From positions 62,001 to 126,000 of the forward strand of contig CAZQCF010000004.1 of NCBI GenBank assembly GCA_964592235.1: 64,000 nt of DNA, in the 5' to 3' direction. This DNA comes from PLA3 sp964592235 (GTDB lineage: Bacteria > Planctomycetota > Phycisphaerae > UBA1845 > UTPLA1). The position numbers and the translations under genes were made by a program. Below the pieces are notes generated by a model that was not told where the DNA came from, did not search any database, and saw only the letters and a program-made list of their open reading frames with translations. Shown piece by piece: positions 34,499 to 43,596 of this stretch (positions are counted from its first letter, which is position 1; each line of letters begins with the position of its first letter).

Positions 34499-35719
34499 CT
34501 ACCGCGCCCCCGGCGCGTCGGCTTCGCCGCTTTCCTTGCTGACCCACGTCAGGTGGTAGTCCTTGTCCTCGATCTCGTGCGCGACCTTTGTCAACTTCAG
34601 CGTCTTGTACGTGTCGCACATCACCGCCAGCTCGCTCGTGCGATCGTGCCCGACGGATTTCTCATACGTCCCCGGGTGCGGTCCGTGGGGAATCCCCGCC
34701 GGGTGCAGGCTGATCGACCCGCTGTCGATGCCGCGGCGGCTGGTGAAGTTCCCCGCGACGTAAAACAGAATCTCGTCCATGTGCACGCTGGCGTGGCCGT
34801 ACGGGCACGGGATCGCCTTCGCCCCGTCGCGATCGAAGTAGTCCACTTTGCGCGGCACGAACGAGCAGATGACAAACTCGTTGCCCGCAAACGTGATGTG
34901 AATCGTCGGCGGCAGGTGAATCGTCGACGTCTTCGGCTGATAGTCGCGGATGTTGAAGGCAAACGGGTACACCGCGCCATCCCAGCCGACCACGTCGATT
35001 GGAAAGTGCTTGAAGAGGTGCACGGTCAGCACATCGTCGCGCTTCACGACCATCTTGAACGGTGCGGCCCCGTGGCGCTTCGCGTCATACGCCAGCAGCG
35101 ATTCGGGAACGCGAAAATCCCGCGCCGAAAACGGCGCATACATCGTGATCTGCCCGGCGCGGTTGCGATACTCCTTGGGAATGTCAATGTGCCCGCGGCC
35201 TTCGAACACGAAGAACTCCGGATTCGCGCCGTCCCACTGAATGCGATACGGCGTCGATCGCGGGATGTGCACGTAGTCGCCCTCATGGAACGACAACACG
35301 CCGAACAGCGTCTCGAACCGCCCCGACCCCTTATAGACAAAATACATCTCATCGCCGTCGCCGTTGGAAAAGAGCCGCGCGCTGGTTGCCGTCGGCTTCA
35401 CCATGCTCATGTGCACGTCGCTGTTGAACAGCAGCACGCGGCGGGCGTCCAGAAAATCGCCGGAGAGCTTCAAGTCCTGCGTGCGAATGTGTCGCCGGTG
35501 CAGCGGCTGCTCGGCGAGCTGCTCAAACGGGCAGAAGCCGGGAATCGCCAGCTTTTCCACTGCGTTCTCGTCCGTCGGCGGCGTGCGGTAATAAAGGATC
35601 GAAAACGGCCCCTCGAAGCCCTCACGCGTATGGCAGTGCTCCATGAGCAGCTTGCCGTCCTCGTAGAACGTCGTATGCGGCTTGACGGGCACCTTGCCCA
35701 TTCGCATGTAATTGATCAT
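34499..35719 (-). CDS. hmgA: Homogentisate 1,2-dioxygenase
   Basis: A 406-residue non-haem Fe(II) cupin enzyme that opens the ring of homogentisate to maleylacetoacetate in tyrosine/phenylalanine catabolism. Landmarks: YRTPPTDENAVEKLA, SDVHMSMVKPT, DGDEMYFVYKGSGRFET, FFVFEGRGHIDIPKEYRN, the Fe ligands in HMDEILFYVAGNF and SLHPAGIPHGPHPG. The length fits the shorter (planctomycete/gram-negative) form. Start: ATG 35719 with CAGGAG eight bases upstream and a TATAAT box at 35755-35760. No fumarylacetoacetase or other hmg gene is in the window. Confidence 0.9.
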   Translation of the reverse strand: MINYMRMGKVPVKPHTTFYEDGKLLMEHCHTREGFEGPFSILYYRTPPTDENAVEKLAIPGFCPFEQLAEQPLHRRHIRTQDLKLSGDFLDARRVLLFNSDVHMSMVKPTATSARLFSNGDGDEMYFVYKGSGRFETLFGVLSFHEGDYVHIPRSTPYRIQWDGANPEFFVFEGRGHIDIPKEYRNRAGQITMYAPFSARDFRVPESLLAYDAKRHGAAPFKMVVKRDDVLTVHLFKHFPIDVVGWDGAVYPFAFNIRDYQPKTSTIHLPPTIHITFAGNEFVICSFVPRKVDYFDRDGAKAIPCPYGHASVHMDEILFYVAGNFTSRRGIDSGSISLHPAGIPHGPHPGTYEKSVGHDRTSELAVMCDTYKTLKLTKVAHEIEDKDYHLTWVSKESGEADAPGAR

Positions 35720-35754
35720 CGATGCGTCTCCTGAAGCAATGGCGCGACACCGAT

Positions 35755-35760
35755 ATTATA
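35755..35760 (-). promoter_or_regulatory. -10 box for homogentisate dioxygenase
   Basis: A perfect TATAAT on the minus strand, 36 bases upstream of the hmgA ATG, with no good -35 partner. It lies between divergent genes. Confidence 0.4.
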
Positions 35761-35766
35761 ACCGTC

Positions 35767-36942
35767 ATGACCGAAGGCACACCTGATGATTCCGTCCGCG
35801 GCGGCACGGGCGTCTCGCCCGAAGACCACAGAATGGGTGGCACGAGCGTCTCGCCCGTGAATCAACCCACGCACGCACCGACTGCCCGTCCCGCTCAATC
35901 GCTCGGCCGCAAGCTCGCCCTGACCGCCGCTACCCTCGTCGCGTTTCTGATCATCACCGATGTCGCGCTGCGGTTCATCCCGCTCGGCCCGCGCGGATAC
36001 GACCCGCCGCGATTCGAACCAAAGGGTGTGCCGTTCACGCGTCTGCCCGATGGGCCGCTGATCTACCAGCCCGGCGCGAAATTCATGAGTCGATACGATC
36101 CCGCGGGTGATGCGCGTGGCTACTTCGGCCCCGATGACCGCATCGAATACGAAATCAACTCGCTCGGCCTGCGCGGCCCGCTGCCGGCGATTGAAAAGGC
36201 TGCGAACGTCTATCGCGTCGTCTGCCTCGGCGACTCGTTCACCTTTGGCGAAGGCGTGAAGGAGGCCGACACGTGGCCGCGGCAGTTGGAGCGGTTGCTG
36301 GCGGCGCGCACGCCCGAGCGCCGCGTCGAGGTCATCAACGCCGGCGTGCAGGCGTACGACACGAAGGATGCCGCGGCGCTGTACCTGCTCAAGCTCACAG
36401 CCTACAAGCCCGACGCTGTGATTCTCGGATTTTGTCTCAATGACGCGACCGACTCCGCCGAGACGATCCGCCAGAACGAAGCGACGAAGCGGGGATTTGA
36501 ATTGTCGCCGCTGGCGCGCGTGTCGCGCATCGCGGAGATGATCGAGCGGCGAACGGCGGCCGACCGCTTGCAGCGCGAGTTCTTCGACACGACGCGCCGC
36601 GGGTTTGATTCGCCCAATTGGCAGCAGTGTCGCGAGGTGATCGCGGGCATGGCGCAGGTGGCGAAGGAAGACCGCTTTCGATTCTTCGTCTCGATCTTCC
36701 CGATCTTCTGGTCTCTGGATGAGAGTTATCCCTTCGCCGACATCCACATGCGCGTGGCCGACGCCTGCCGCACCGCCGGATGCGAAAGCATCGACCTGCT
36801 GCCGGCCTTTCGCGCCGACGCCGCCTCGCACGGTCGCTCGGCGGAAGCATATTGGGTCCATCCGACCGATCAGCATCCCAACGAAATCGCCTGCCGCCTG
36901 GCGGCGGAACGCGTAAGCGACGCATTGGTGCCTCAAAAGTGA
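35767..36942 (+). CDS. Membrane-anchored SGNH/GDSL-type hydrolase
   Basis: A 391-residue protein. A repeat-derived N-terminus (GGTGVSP and GGTSVSP 12 codons apart) precedes a membrane segment (LALTAATLVAFLIITDVAL, about 50-70). The SGNH domain follows with block I VVCLGDSFTFGEGV, block II-like NAGVQAYDTKDAA, block III FCLNDATDS and block V HPTDQHPN with the catalytic Asp-His. It resembles O-acyl/glycan esterases and SGNH proteins of polysaccharide clusters; the substrate is unknown. Start: ATG 35767 is the first with space from hmgA; ATG 35722 gives an extra 15 residues. Confidence 0.82.
   Translation: MTEGTPDDSVRGGTGVSPEDHRMGGTSVSPVNQPTHAPTARPAQSLGRKLALTAATLVAFLIITDVALRFIPLGPRGYDPPRFEPKGVPFTRLPDGPLIYQPGAKFMSRYDPAGDARGYFGPDDRIEYEINSLGLRGPLPAIEKAANVYRVVCLGDSFTFGEGVKEADTWPRQLERLLAARTPERRVEVINAGVQAYDTKDAAALYLLKLTAYKPDAVILGFCLNDATDSAETIRQNEATKRGFELSPLARVSRIAEMIERRTAADRLQREFFDTTRRGFDSPNWQQCREVIAGMAQVAKEDRFRFFVSIFPIFWSLDESYPFADIHMRVADACRTAGCESIDLLPAFRADAASHGRSAEAYWVHPTDQHPNEIACRLAAERVSDALVPQK
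35800..35857. repeat. GRDARAT-type repeat read in frame inside the hydrolase gene
   Basis: Two 22-base units, at 35800-35821 and 35836-35857, each of form GG(C/T)GGCACG(G/A)(G)CGTCTCGCCCG, are spaced 36 bases apart. They are read in frame as GGTGVSP and GGTSVSP and on the minus strand as GRDARA(T). This repeat is usually intergenic in planctomycetes, so its coding location is unusual. Confidence 0.75.
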
Positions 36943-36958
36943 CACGATTCTGGCGCAA

Positions 36959-37004
36959 TCGTAGGTCGGGTCAGCAGACCCGACAATCTCACTGCAATCT
37001 ACGA
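36959..37004. repeat. Nested palindrome between convergent genes
   Basis: Inner arms GTCGGGT (36965-36971) and ACCCGAC (36978-36984), outer arms TCGTAG (36959-36964) and CTACGA (36999-37004). The GTCGGGTCAGCAGACCCGAC core is a common planctomycete intergenic repeat. It lies between the hydrolase and trpC stops and could serve as a bidirectional terminator. Confidence 0.65.
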
Positions 37005-37011
37005 CCGGCCC

Positions 37012-37809
37012 CTACCACCCCATCAACTCGCGCACCTTCGCTGCCGGGTCGCACGCGCGGAGAAATGTTTCGCCGATCAGCACCGCGCACGCCCCGGCCG
37101 CCGCCGTGGCCTGCACATCGTCGCACGATTTCAATCCGCTCTCGGCGACGAAGGGCGTGCCCGGCGGCAACGTCGCGGCGATGCGCTGCGCGATGCCCAC
37201 GTCCGTCCGCTGCGCGTGCAGATCGCGATTGTTGATCCCCAGCACCGTCCGCCGCGCCGGCGAGATCAACGGCAACACGGCCGACGCCTGCGCCGCGGTG
37301 TGCGTCTCGATCACCGACGCCATGCCCAGCGACGCCGCCAATCCGCTGAATTCGTCGATCTGCGCCGAGGTAAGAATCTCCGTGATGAGCAGAATTGCAT
37401 CCGCCCCGGCCGCGCGCGCCTCATACACCTGGTACGCGTCGATCGTGAAGTCTTTTCGCAGCACAGGCAGCGCGCAGGCCGACCGCGCCGCCGTCAGATC
37501 GGCAAGGCTCCCCTGGAAGTACGTCCGATCTGTAAGCACGCTTAACGCCGCTGCGCCGGCTGATTCGTACTCGCGCGCCAGATCCGTCGGCTGAAAATCT
37601 GCACGCAGCAAGCCCGCCGACGGCGACGCCTTCTTGATCTCTGCGATCAGCCGAATCGTCGGCCCGTCCGTGACAGCTGAATAGAAATCCCTCGGCGGCG
37701 GCGCGGCCTCGCAGTGCGCACGCATCGCTTCGAGCGGTTCGGCGCAGCGCGCGGCGGCGACTTCCCCCCGCTTGGTCTCGACAATGGCTTGCAATATAGT
37801 GCCGCTCAT
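37012..37809 (-). CDS. trpC: Indole-3-glycerol-phosphate synthase TrpC
   Basis: A 265-residue TIM-barrel enzyme of tryptophan synthesis, converting CdRP to indole-3-glycerol phosphate. Signatures: IRLIAEIKKASPSAGLLR (phosphate/substrate lysine), LSVLTDRTYFQGSLADL, LPVLRKDFTIDAYQVYEA, LGINNRDLHAQRTDV and FVAESGLKSCDDV with ACAVLIGETFLRA. Start ATG 37809. It is divergent from the CPBP protease gene with a short shared upstream region, and it lies 25 kb from trpF. Confidence 0.96.
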   Translation of the reverse strand: MSGTILQAIVETKRGEVAAARCAEPLEAMRAHCEAAPPPRDFYSAVTDGPTIRLIAEIKKASPSAGLLRADFQPTDLAREYESAGAAALSVLTDRTYFQGSLADLTAARSACALPVLRKDFTIDAYQVYEARAAGADAILLITEILTSAQIDEFSGLAASLGMASVIETHTAAQASAVLPLISPARRTVLGINNRDLHAQRTDVGIAQRIAATLPPGTPFVAESGLKSCDDVQATAAAGACAVLIGETFLRACDPAAKVRELMGW

Positions 37810-37881
37810 GTCGCTCGCCCGTGAACGCGTCGCGCCGGGCGACGTCGTTTAACTCAATTCGTCGCGGGAATCATATCCGCC

Positions 37882-38796
37882 ATGCCGCCTCTGCCGCGAC
37901 TGCTCGAACTCGCCGACGCCGCGCTGCTCATCGGCTGCTCGATCTTCAGCCTCGCCATGATCGCTCGTTTTGCTGCACGTCGGCGAATCCGCGAGGCGCT
38001 GCGCGTGCCCCCGCCGCCCGGGCCGATCGGCACTCCCGGCACGCTCGACGCCTTTGATGTATCCGCCGCGTTCATCGCCATGCTCGTGCTGCCGTCGCTT
38101 GCGAATTCACTCCTCGGACTGGTGATGCCCGGCGAGGAGTCCGCCGCAGCAGCAGCAAGTCAGCCCGCGGGCGCGACCGCGCTGCCGACCCTTCGCGTTG
38201 CCCTTGCCGCCATGCTGGGCCAGACGGCGACGCTCGTCACTTTTCTCCTCATCGCGGCGCGCCGAATCCCGGCCGGCCTGGTCGGCTGGGGCATCGACCT
38301 GCGCTGCCTGCCCCGCGACCTGCGATGGGGCCTGATCAACTTTCTCGGCATCTGGCCCTGGTGCTTCGGACTGTTCTACGCAAGCCTCTATCTCATCACG
38401 CGGTTCTGGCCGAGCCATGTCATCGAGGAACACACAACCATCGCCTTGTTGATGCAGCCCGACACGTCGCCGTGGCTGCGCGCGGTTGTCTTTTTCAACG
38501 CGCTGATCCTCGCGGCCACGATGGAGGAGTGCCTCTTTCGCGGCATGTTCCAGCCCTTGATCGCACAAGCCACAGGGAGTGCGTGGATTGGGATCGTGCT
38601 GGCCGGCGTGGTTTTCGGCGCGTTTCATTTGCCGCTCTATCAGACGTTCGCGCCGCTTGCGTTGCTTGGTGTCGCGATGGGCTACGCCTACGCGCGGACC
38701 GGCTCGCTGCTGCTGGCCATCTGCATGCACCTGGTCTTCAACGCCAAGACGTTGGTCTGGTTGGCGCTCGGCGCGGGGAGCGCGCCCGCCTCCTGA
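37882..38796 (+). CDS. CPBP (CAAX-like) intramembrane metalloprotease
   Basis: A 304-residue membrane protein of about eight helices. The CPBP family motifs are intact: EE-x-x-FRG in ATMEECLFRGMFQP, the FxxxH motif in VVFGAFHLPLYQTF, and the third motif HLVFNAKT, which together form the glutamate/histidine metal site in the membrane. Bacterial members are linked to prenyl-protein processing, bacteriocin immunity or sigma-factor regulation; no specific role is visible here. Start ATG 37882; the preceding GCGGGAATCATATCCGCC offers a weak ribosome-binding site. Confidence 0.88.
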   Translation: MPPLPRLLELADAALLIGCSIFSLAMIARFAARRRIREALRVPPPPGPIGTPGTLDAFDVSAAFIAMLVLPSLANSLLGLVMPGEESAAAAASQPAGATALPTLRVALAAMLGQTATLVTFLLIAARRIPAGLVGWGIDLRCLPRDLRWGLINFLGIWPWCFGLFYASLYLITRFWPSHVIEEHTTIALLMQPDTSPWLRAVVFFNALILAATMEECLFRGMFQPLIAQATGSAWIGIVLAGVVFGAFHLPLYQTFAPLALLGVAMGYAYARTGSLLLAICMHLVFNAKTLVWLALGAGSAPAS

Positions 38797-38822
38797 CGCG
38801 ACGCGGGCCCTGACGGTCTACT

Positions 38823-40484
38823 ATGATGCACGCCATGACCGCAAAGCACTCCCAATCACCACAGCCTGCGATCCGCTCAAGACGCATCCCCGGTTGGATC
38901 GAGATGCTCGCGGCGGCATTTTTCGGCGCGACGGCCATGTGGGTCATCCAGTCGGCCACCCCCTACGTGGCCGGCAATGATTCCTATTACCACCTCGCCA
39001 TGGCGCGGATGCTGCCCGACGCGGGATTCATCAAGACCTTTCCGTGGCTCCATTGGACCATCTTTCGTGATGGGTTCGTGAGCCACCATCACGGATTTCA
39101 CGTCCTGCTCGCGCCGCTGGTGCATTGGTCCGACCGCATCACCGGCGAGGCGTTTCTCGGCGGCAAGATCGCCGCCATGCTCGCCATGGGCGCCAGCGCT
39201 GCGATGCTCGCGCACATCCTGCGACGGCTGCGCGTGCGTCACCGCTGGTTCTGGGTGTTGGCGCTGGCATGCCTGCCGTGGCATTTCTGGCTGCGCCACT
39301 CATTCATCCGCGCGCCGCTCGTCGGCCTGCCGCTGATGATGGCCGCCCTGCTGCTGGTATTAAGACGCAGATATAAATGGCTCGCCCTCCTCGGATTCGT
39401 GTTTGTTCACGTCTACGGCGGCGCGGTCGTGTTCCTGCTGATTCCGGTCGCCGCGGCGGGCGCCGAATTCGCCATGGGACGGCCGTGGCGCACCGTGCTG
39501 GCGGCACCCACTGCGGCCTCGATCGGCCTGCTGCTCGGCCTCGTGATTCACCCGTACTTTCCCGCGAACTTTCGCTTTCTGTACACCCAGCTCTTTGAGA
39601 CGGGCCTCGGTGCGCCGAGTGAGTCCGGCATCGAATGGCGACCCTACAACGCGCCCTTCTTTCTCCAAATGGCCTGGCCGCTGATGGCTGTTTGGGCCGC
39701 GTGCACGTCAGCGCGCCTTCTGCGGCGCGGCCGCATCACGCGCGTGGAGATGACTCTGCTGCTCACAAACCTCGCGTTCTTCGCCCTGACCTGCAAGTCA
39801 CGTCGGTTCATCGAATACTGGCCTGTGTTTTGTGTCATTCACGCGGCCTACCTGCTCGATCGGGCCTCGCGCGGAACGCCGCCCCTCCTCACGCCCCTTA
39901 TGAAGCTCGGACGCACGCCACGCGTCGCCGTCGCGATCCTCCTGGCGGCTGGAACGTTGTACTACGGATACAACAACCTGTTGCACGCCACGCGCGAGGC
40001 CCAGCCGGGCGCGAACGTCGCCGCCGTCCGTCGCGCAATGGCGTTCCTGAAGTCGAATGCTCCCGCGGACAGCCTCGTCCTCACCGACGACTGGGACATC
40101 TTCCCTTATTGCTTCTACTACAATCGGCATAATGTCTTCGCCGTCGGCCTGGACCCCGTCTTCACCAGCGGACCCTATCCCGCCCTCTGGGCGCGCTACC
40201 GCGCCATCACACGCGGCCAGACGCCCACCACCCTTCCGGCTGATGTGACCGGCACTGCGCGCACCGGCCCCGATTTCATCACGCTTGATGACATCGCGGG
40301 CGAATTCAATGCGTCGTATGTACTCGTCTGCCGAGATCACGCGGCCCTTCGCGCCAAGCTCGAGGAGCGATCCGATCTTTTCACGTGCGTCTACCCGCCG
40401 CGCGCCGATTCTCCGCTCGCGCAGGGTGCGGAGATTCGAATCTATCAGATGAACCGATCTCCAAAGTCGCAAACCCCTCCATAG
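38823..40484 (+). CDS. STT3/GT-C-like multi-pass membrane glycosyltransferase candidate
   Basis: A 553-residue membrane protein with about 10-11 segments. The first luminal loop shows GNDSYYHLAMARMLPDAGF, close to the STT3 'D-x-YYH-x-R' motif of oligosaccharyl transferases and other GT-C enzymes, followed by FVSHHHGFHVLLAPL. The C-terminal domain starts after VAILLAAGTLYYGYNNLLHATR and carries LVLTDDWDIFPYCFYYN, an STT3-'WWDYG'-like position (here DDWDIF). The combination suggests a GT-C enzyme using a lipid-linked donor, but acceptor and donor are unknown. It starts 26 bases after the CPBP gene and may share its transcript. Confidence 0.7.
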   Translation: MMHAMTAKHSQSPQPAIRSRRIPGWIEMLAAAFFGATAMWVIQSATPYVAGNDSYYHLAMARMLPDAGFIKTFPWLHWTIFRDGFVSHHHGFHVLLAPLVHWSDRITGEAFLGGKIAAMLAMGASAAMLAHILRRLRVRHRWFWVLALACLPWHFWLRHSFIRAPLVGLPLMMAALLLVLRRRYKWLALLGFVFVHVYGGAVVFLLIPVAAAGAEFAMGRPWRTVLAAPTAASIGLLLGLVIHPYFPANFRFLYTQLFETGLGAPSESGIEWRPYNAPFFLQMAWPLMAVWAACTSARLLRRGRITRVEMTLLLTNLAFFALTCKSRRFIEYWPVFCVIHAAYLLDRASRGTPPLLTPLMKLGRTPRVAVAILLAAGTLYYGYNNLLHATREAQPGANVAAVRRAMAFLKSNAPADSLVLTDDWDIFPYCFYYNRHNVFAVGLDPVFTSGPYPALWARYRAITRGQTPTTLPADVTGTARTGPDFITLDDIAGEFNASYVLVCRDHAALRAKLEERSDLFTCVYPPRADSPLAQGAEIRIYQMNRSPKSQTPP

Positions 40485-40511
40485 GGTCGATTTGACGGTT
40501 TCCCTCTTGGG

Positions 40512-40527
40512 TGGCACACCGTTTGCT
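40512..40527 (+). promoter_or_regulatory. Sigma54 (RpoN) -24/-12 promoter of the two-component operon
   Basis: TGGCACACCGTTTGCT fits the RpoN consensus: GG at 40513-40514 and GC at 40525-40526 are 10 bases apart, with TGGCAC and TTGCT perfect. It lies 217 bases upstream of the histidine kinase ATG in a 259-base gap with no gene. A near-identical site is at 4574. Since the second operon gene is an RpoN activator, autoregulation is a natural inference. Confidence 0.75.
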
Positions 40528-40743
40528 AAAGCATGAGGGTTTTCATTGCGGCGATGATTGCCTAACCAGCATGCTTAAAAGGACTTACGGCGATCATCTG
40601 CCCGAAACTCGAAGGTGCACATCGATTACAATAGGCGGTATCTGTGCATCCACACACGATTCGCTGTGACAGTAAGCACACTGCCAACAGCGGAAGCTCA
40701 CTGCCAGACGTCATCTTGACGGCAGAGAAGCGAGATTTCGGGC

Positions 40744-42105
40744 ATGCGGCGATTGCAATTGTTCCAGTCGATTCTGCTGCCGGTTGGTCTGGCGGCGGCC
40801 GTCGTGGCGCTGTCGCTGGTCATGCACCGGCGGACGTACTCCAGCGTGACGCGATTGATGGAGACGGCGGGTCGCTTGGAGGAAACGCAGCGGTGGTTTC
40901 AGCGCGCCGAGCAATGCGTGCTGGAACTGATCGCCCCGGCCAATGCGGTCTTCGCGGACTGGGATGTGGTGACGCAGCGCGATCGGCTGCGTCTGGCACG
41001 GATTCGCCTGGACGAGGCGATCGCGCAGGGCCGGTCGTACGGGTTGAACGTGAGCCGGCTGACGCGCCTGATGGAAGAAATGGCGGCGCGGGCGGAGGAA
41101 GTGTTTGAGAACGTCGCGCGCATGCACGAGGCCGGCGCGGACAACGGCGCGCGGGCCGAGGCCCTGATCGCGGCGTCGCGAGCCATGGCGCAGGCTGACG
41201 AGAGTCAGATGAGCGCCGTGCGCGAGCTGGGTCTGCTGACCGAGCGCGTGCGAGCGGAGCAGCGCAATATCCTGGAGGAGCACGAAGTGAGCCTGCAAGC
41301 GCGTCTGACGATGGAGCGGTACGTCGTCACGCTTCTGGTGCTGCTGGCGCTGGGGATGGCGTGGTTCGGCTGGCGGTTGCGTCAGACCGATCTCGCGCTG
41401 GCCGAGCAGCGGCGCGCGACGGAAGCGGCGCAGCGCGAGCGCCTGGCGGCAATTGGAGAGTTGTGTTCAAGCGTGGCGCACGGGATTCGCAATCCGCTGG
41501 CCTCGATTCGAAGTTCGACGCAGCTGACGCTCGATCTGGGCAAGCTCGACGACGCATCGCGGGCGCGGTTGCAGGACGTCCTGACCGAGGGCACGCGGCT
41601 CGGCGAACGCGTGACGGGCCTGCTAAGAATGGCCCGGGCCGGCAGCGACGCATTTGAAGACGTATGCCTTCAGGACGTCGTCGTAGGTGCGGTGTCGGGC
41701 CTGGGGCCGGAGCTGACGCGGCTGGGCCTCAAGCTCGACCGCGACCTGTCACCGACGCCCATTACCGTGCGCGGCGATCGGCATCAACTGGAGCAGCTCG
41801 TTGTGGAGCTGGTGTCCAATGCCATGGAGCATTCACCCCCGGGCGAGTCCATCGTCGTTGCCTGCCGCAGGCCCGGCGCGAACGGCCTGGCCATGCTTGC
41901 CGTGGACGATGCCGGACCGGGCGTGCCGGATGAAGTCCGGTCGCATGTGTTTCAGTTGTTTTTCACGACCAAGGAGCACGGAACCGGGATTGGCCTGGCG
42001 ACCGTGAAGGGGATCGTTTCGCTTCACCGTGGCGACGTCACGCTGACCAGGTCCGCGCGGGGCGGGGCCCGCTTTGAGGTGACGCTGCCGACGACGAATG
42101 CGTGA
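40744..42105 (+). CDS. Membrane-bound sensor histidine kinase
   Basis: A 453-residue kinase with helices at about 7-26 and 193-211 enclosing a helical periplasmic sensor region of about 165 residues, then a short coiled linker. HisKA box SVAHGIRNPLASIR (phospho-His246), N box LVSNAMEHS, G1 DDAGPGV, F/G2 region TKEHGTGIGLATV. There is no PAS or HAMP domain. The sequence resembles the NtrB/ZraS type. It is the first gene of the sigma54 operon; the activator GTG/ATG overlaps or follows directly. The signal is unknown. Confidence 0.93.
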   Translation: MRRLQLFQSILLPVGLAAAVVALSLVMHRRTYSSVTRLMETAGRLEETQRWFQRAEQCVLELIAPANAVFADWDVVTQRDRLRLARIRLDEAIAQGRSYGLNVSRLTRLMEEMAARAEEVFENVARMHEAGADNGARAEALIAASRAMAQADESQMSAVRELGLLTERVRAEQRNILEEHEVSLQARLTMERYVVTLLVLLALGMAWFGWRLRQTDLALAEQRRATEAAQRERLAAIGELCSSVAHGIRNPLASIRSSTQLTLDLGKLDDASRARLQDVLTEGTRLGERVTGLLRMARAGSDAFEDVCLQDVVVGAVSGLGPELTRLGLKLDRDLSPTPITVRGDRHQLEQLVVELVSNAMEHSPPGESIVVACRRPGANGLAMLAVDDAGPGVPDEVRSHVFQLFFTTKEHGTGIGLATVKGIVSLHRGDVTLTRSARGGARFEVTLPTTNA

Positions 42106-42179
42106 ACAAGATTCGATGCGCCGGCACGACGACCGGCCCGGCGCAGCGTCAGGAGCGAGCAAGTCGAAGGAGCTGGATC

Positions 42180-43595
42180 ATGCCGAGAGTGTTAGTCGTG
42201 GAAGACGAACGCGTCCTCGCGAAGAACTTCTGCGAGAAATTGGCGTCGCACGCGTTCGAGGCCGCCGCCGTACACAGCGGGCGCGACGCCCTGACGGCCC
42301 TGGGGCGATTTTCGCCGGATGTCGTGTTGCTCGACCTGCGCCTGCCCGACATGGACGGCCAGACCGTGCTGCAGAAGATCAAGGCCGAGTCGCCTTCCTG
42401 CGCGGTGATCGTCGTCACGGCGCACGGAAACGAGCGTATCGCGGTGGACGCCATCAAGAACGGTGCGGAGGAATATCTCACCAAGCCGGTTGACCTGGAC
42501 GAACTGATGCTGGTCGTGGCGCGGGCCGCCGAACATCAGCAGGTGCGCGACAATCTGCATTTCCTCCGCCATCGCGAGGAGCAGGCCAGCGGGCTGGACA
42601 GCATCCTCGGCGCATCCGAAGCGACGCGCAACTTGAAGGAGACGATCCAGCGCCTGACCCGCACCGATGTCCTGAACCTGCCCGATCCGCCGACCGTGCT
42701 CATCACGGGCGAGACCGGCACGGGGAAGGATCTCGTGGCGAGGGCCATCCACTACCACGGCCCGCGGAAGGGTCGCCCGTTCATCCACGTCAATTGCACC
42801 GCGCTGCCGGCCACGCTGTTTGAATCCGAGTTGTTTGGTCATGTCCGCGGCGCTTTCACCAATGCGGCTCAAGCCAAGCGCGGCCTGTTCGAAGTCGCGC
42901 ACGGCGGAACCATCTTTCTCGACGAGATCGGGCACCTCGAAGCCGACGTGCAGGCCAAGTTGTTATTGGCCCTGGAGCGACGCGAAATCCGGCCGGTCGG
43001 CGGCACCGATCCTCGGACGATCAACGTCCACGTCATTGCGGCCACGAACCGGCCACTGCGGGAGGCCGTCGATTCCGGAGAGTTTCGCAGTGACCTGTAC
43101 CACCGGCTTCGGGTCGTGGAAATCCACGTGGAACCGCTCCGGAACCGGCTGGATGACATCGAGCCGCTGGCGGGGCACTTTCTCTCGGCACATTGCCGAC
43201 GGTTCGGGTTAAAAGGCAAAACCCTGTCTCGTGACGCAATGGCCATCTTGAAACGTTATAATTGGCCTGGGAATGTGCGCGAGTTGAGCCATCTCATCGA
43301 GAGCACGGTCCTGCAGGTCGACGGGCACCAGATTGAGCCGGGCGACCTCAACCTCGCGGGTGGTGGCGCCATGGCAGCGGACGTCCAGATCGAGATGACC
43401 GGAGGCCGCTCCATCGCCCTGGACTTTGCCAAGGGGGAGCCGAAGCTCGAAGAAGTCGAGCAGGCGATTCTGACCGCGGCATTTGAATACACGGGTCGAA
43501 ATCTAAGCCGCGCGGCGCGCATCCTCGGGATCACGCGCGAGGCGCTTCGGTATCGACTGAATCGATTCGCTGAAGCGGGAAAGAGCGAGTCCTGA
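42180..43595 (+). CDS. NtrC-family sigma54 response regulator
   Basis: A 471-residue activator. The receiver holds the phospho-acceptor Asp52 (VVLLDLRLPD), Thr80 and Lys102 (TKP). The AAA+ domain shows Walker A GETGTGKD and Walker B GTIFLDEIG. The sigma54-contact loop is GAFTNA (224-229) instead of GAFTGA. A Fis-type HTH lies at the C-terminus (SRAARILGITREALRYRLNRF). Start: ATG 42180 with AAGGAG eight bases upstream; a GTG at 42102 overlaps the kinase stop. It should receive phosphate from the kinase and activate RpoN promoters, likely those at 40512 and 4574 (inference). Confidence 0.93.
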   Translation: MPRVLVVEDERVLAKNFCEKLASHAFEAAAVHSGRDALTALGRFSPDVVLLDLRLPDMDGQTVLQKIKAESPSCAVIVVTAHGNERIAVDAIKNGAEEYLTKPVDLDELMLVVARAAEHQQVRDNLHFLRHREEQASGLDSILGASEATRNLKETIQRLTRTDVLNLPDPPTVLITGETGTGKDLVARAIHYHGPRKGRPFIHVNCTALPATLFESELFGHVRGAFTNAAQAKRGLFEVAHGGTIFLDEIGHLEADVQAKLLLALERREIRPVGGTDPRTINVHVIAATNRPLREAVDSGEFRSDLYHRLRVVEIHVEPLRNRLDDIEPLAGHFLSAHCRRFGLKGKTLSRDAMAILKRYNWPGNVRELSHLIESTVLQVDGHQIEPGDLNLAGGGAMAADVQIEMTGGRSIALDFAKGEPKLEEVEQAILTAAFEYTGRNLSRAARILGITREALRYRLNRFAEAGKSES

Positions 43596-43596
43596 C

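Noticed and set aside
34319..35734. 471-codon plus-strand frame over homogentisate dioxygenase
   Set aside because: The opposite strand carries the complete, recognisable hmgA; this frame is a GC-rich shadow.
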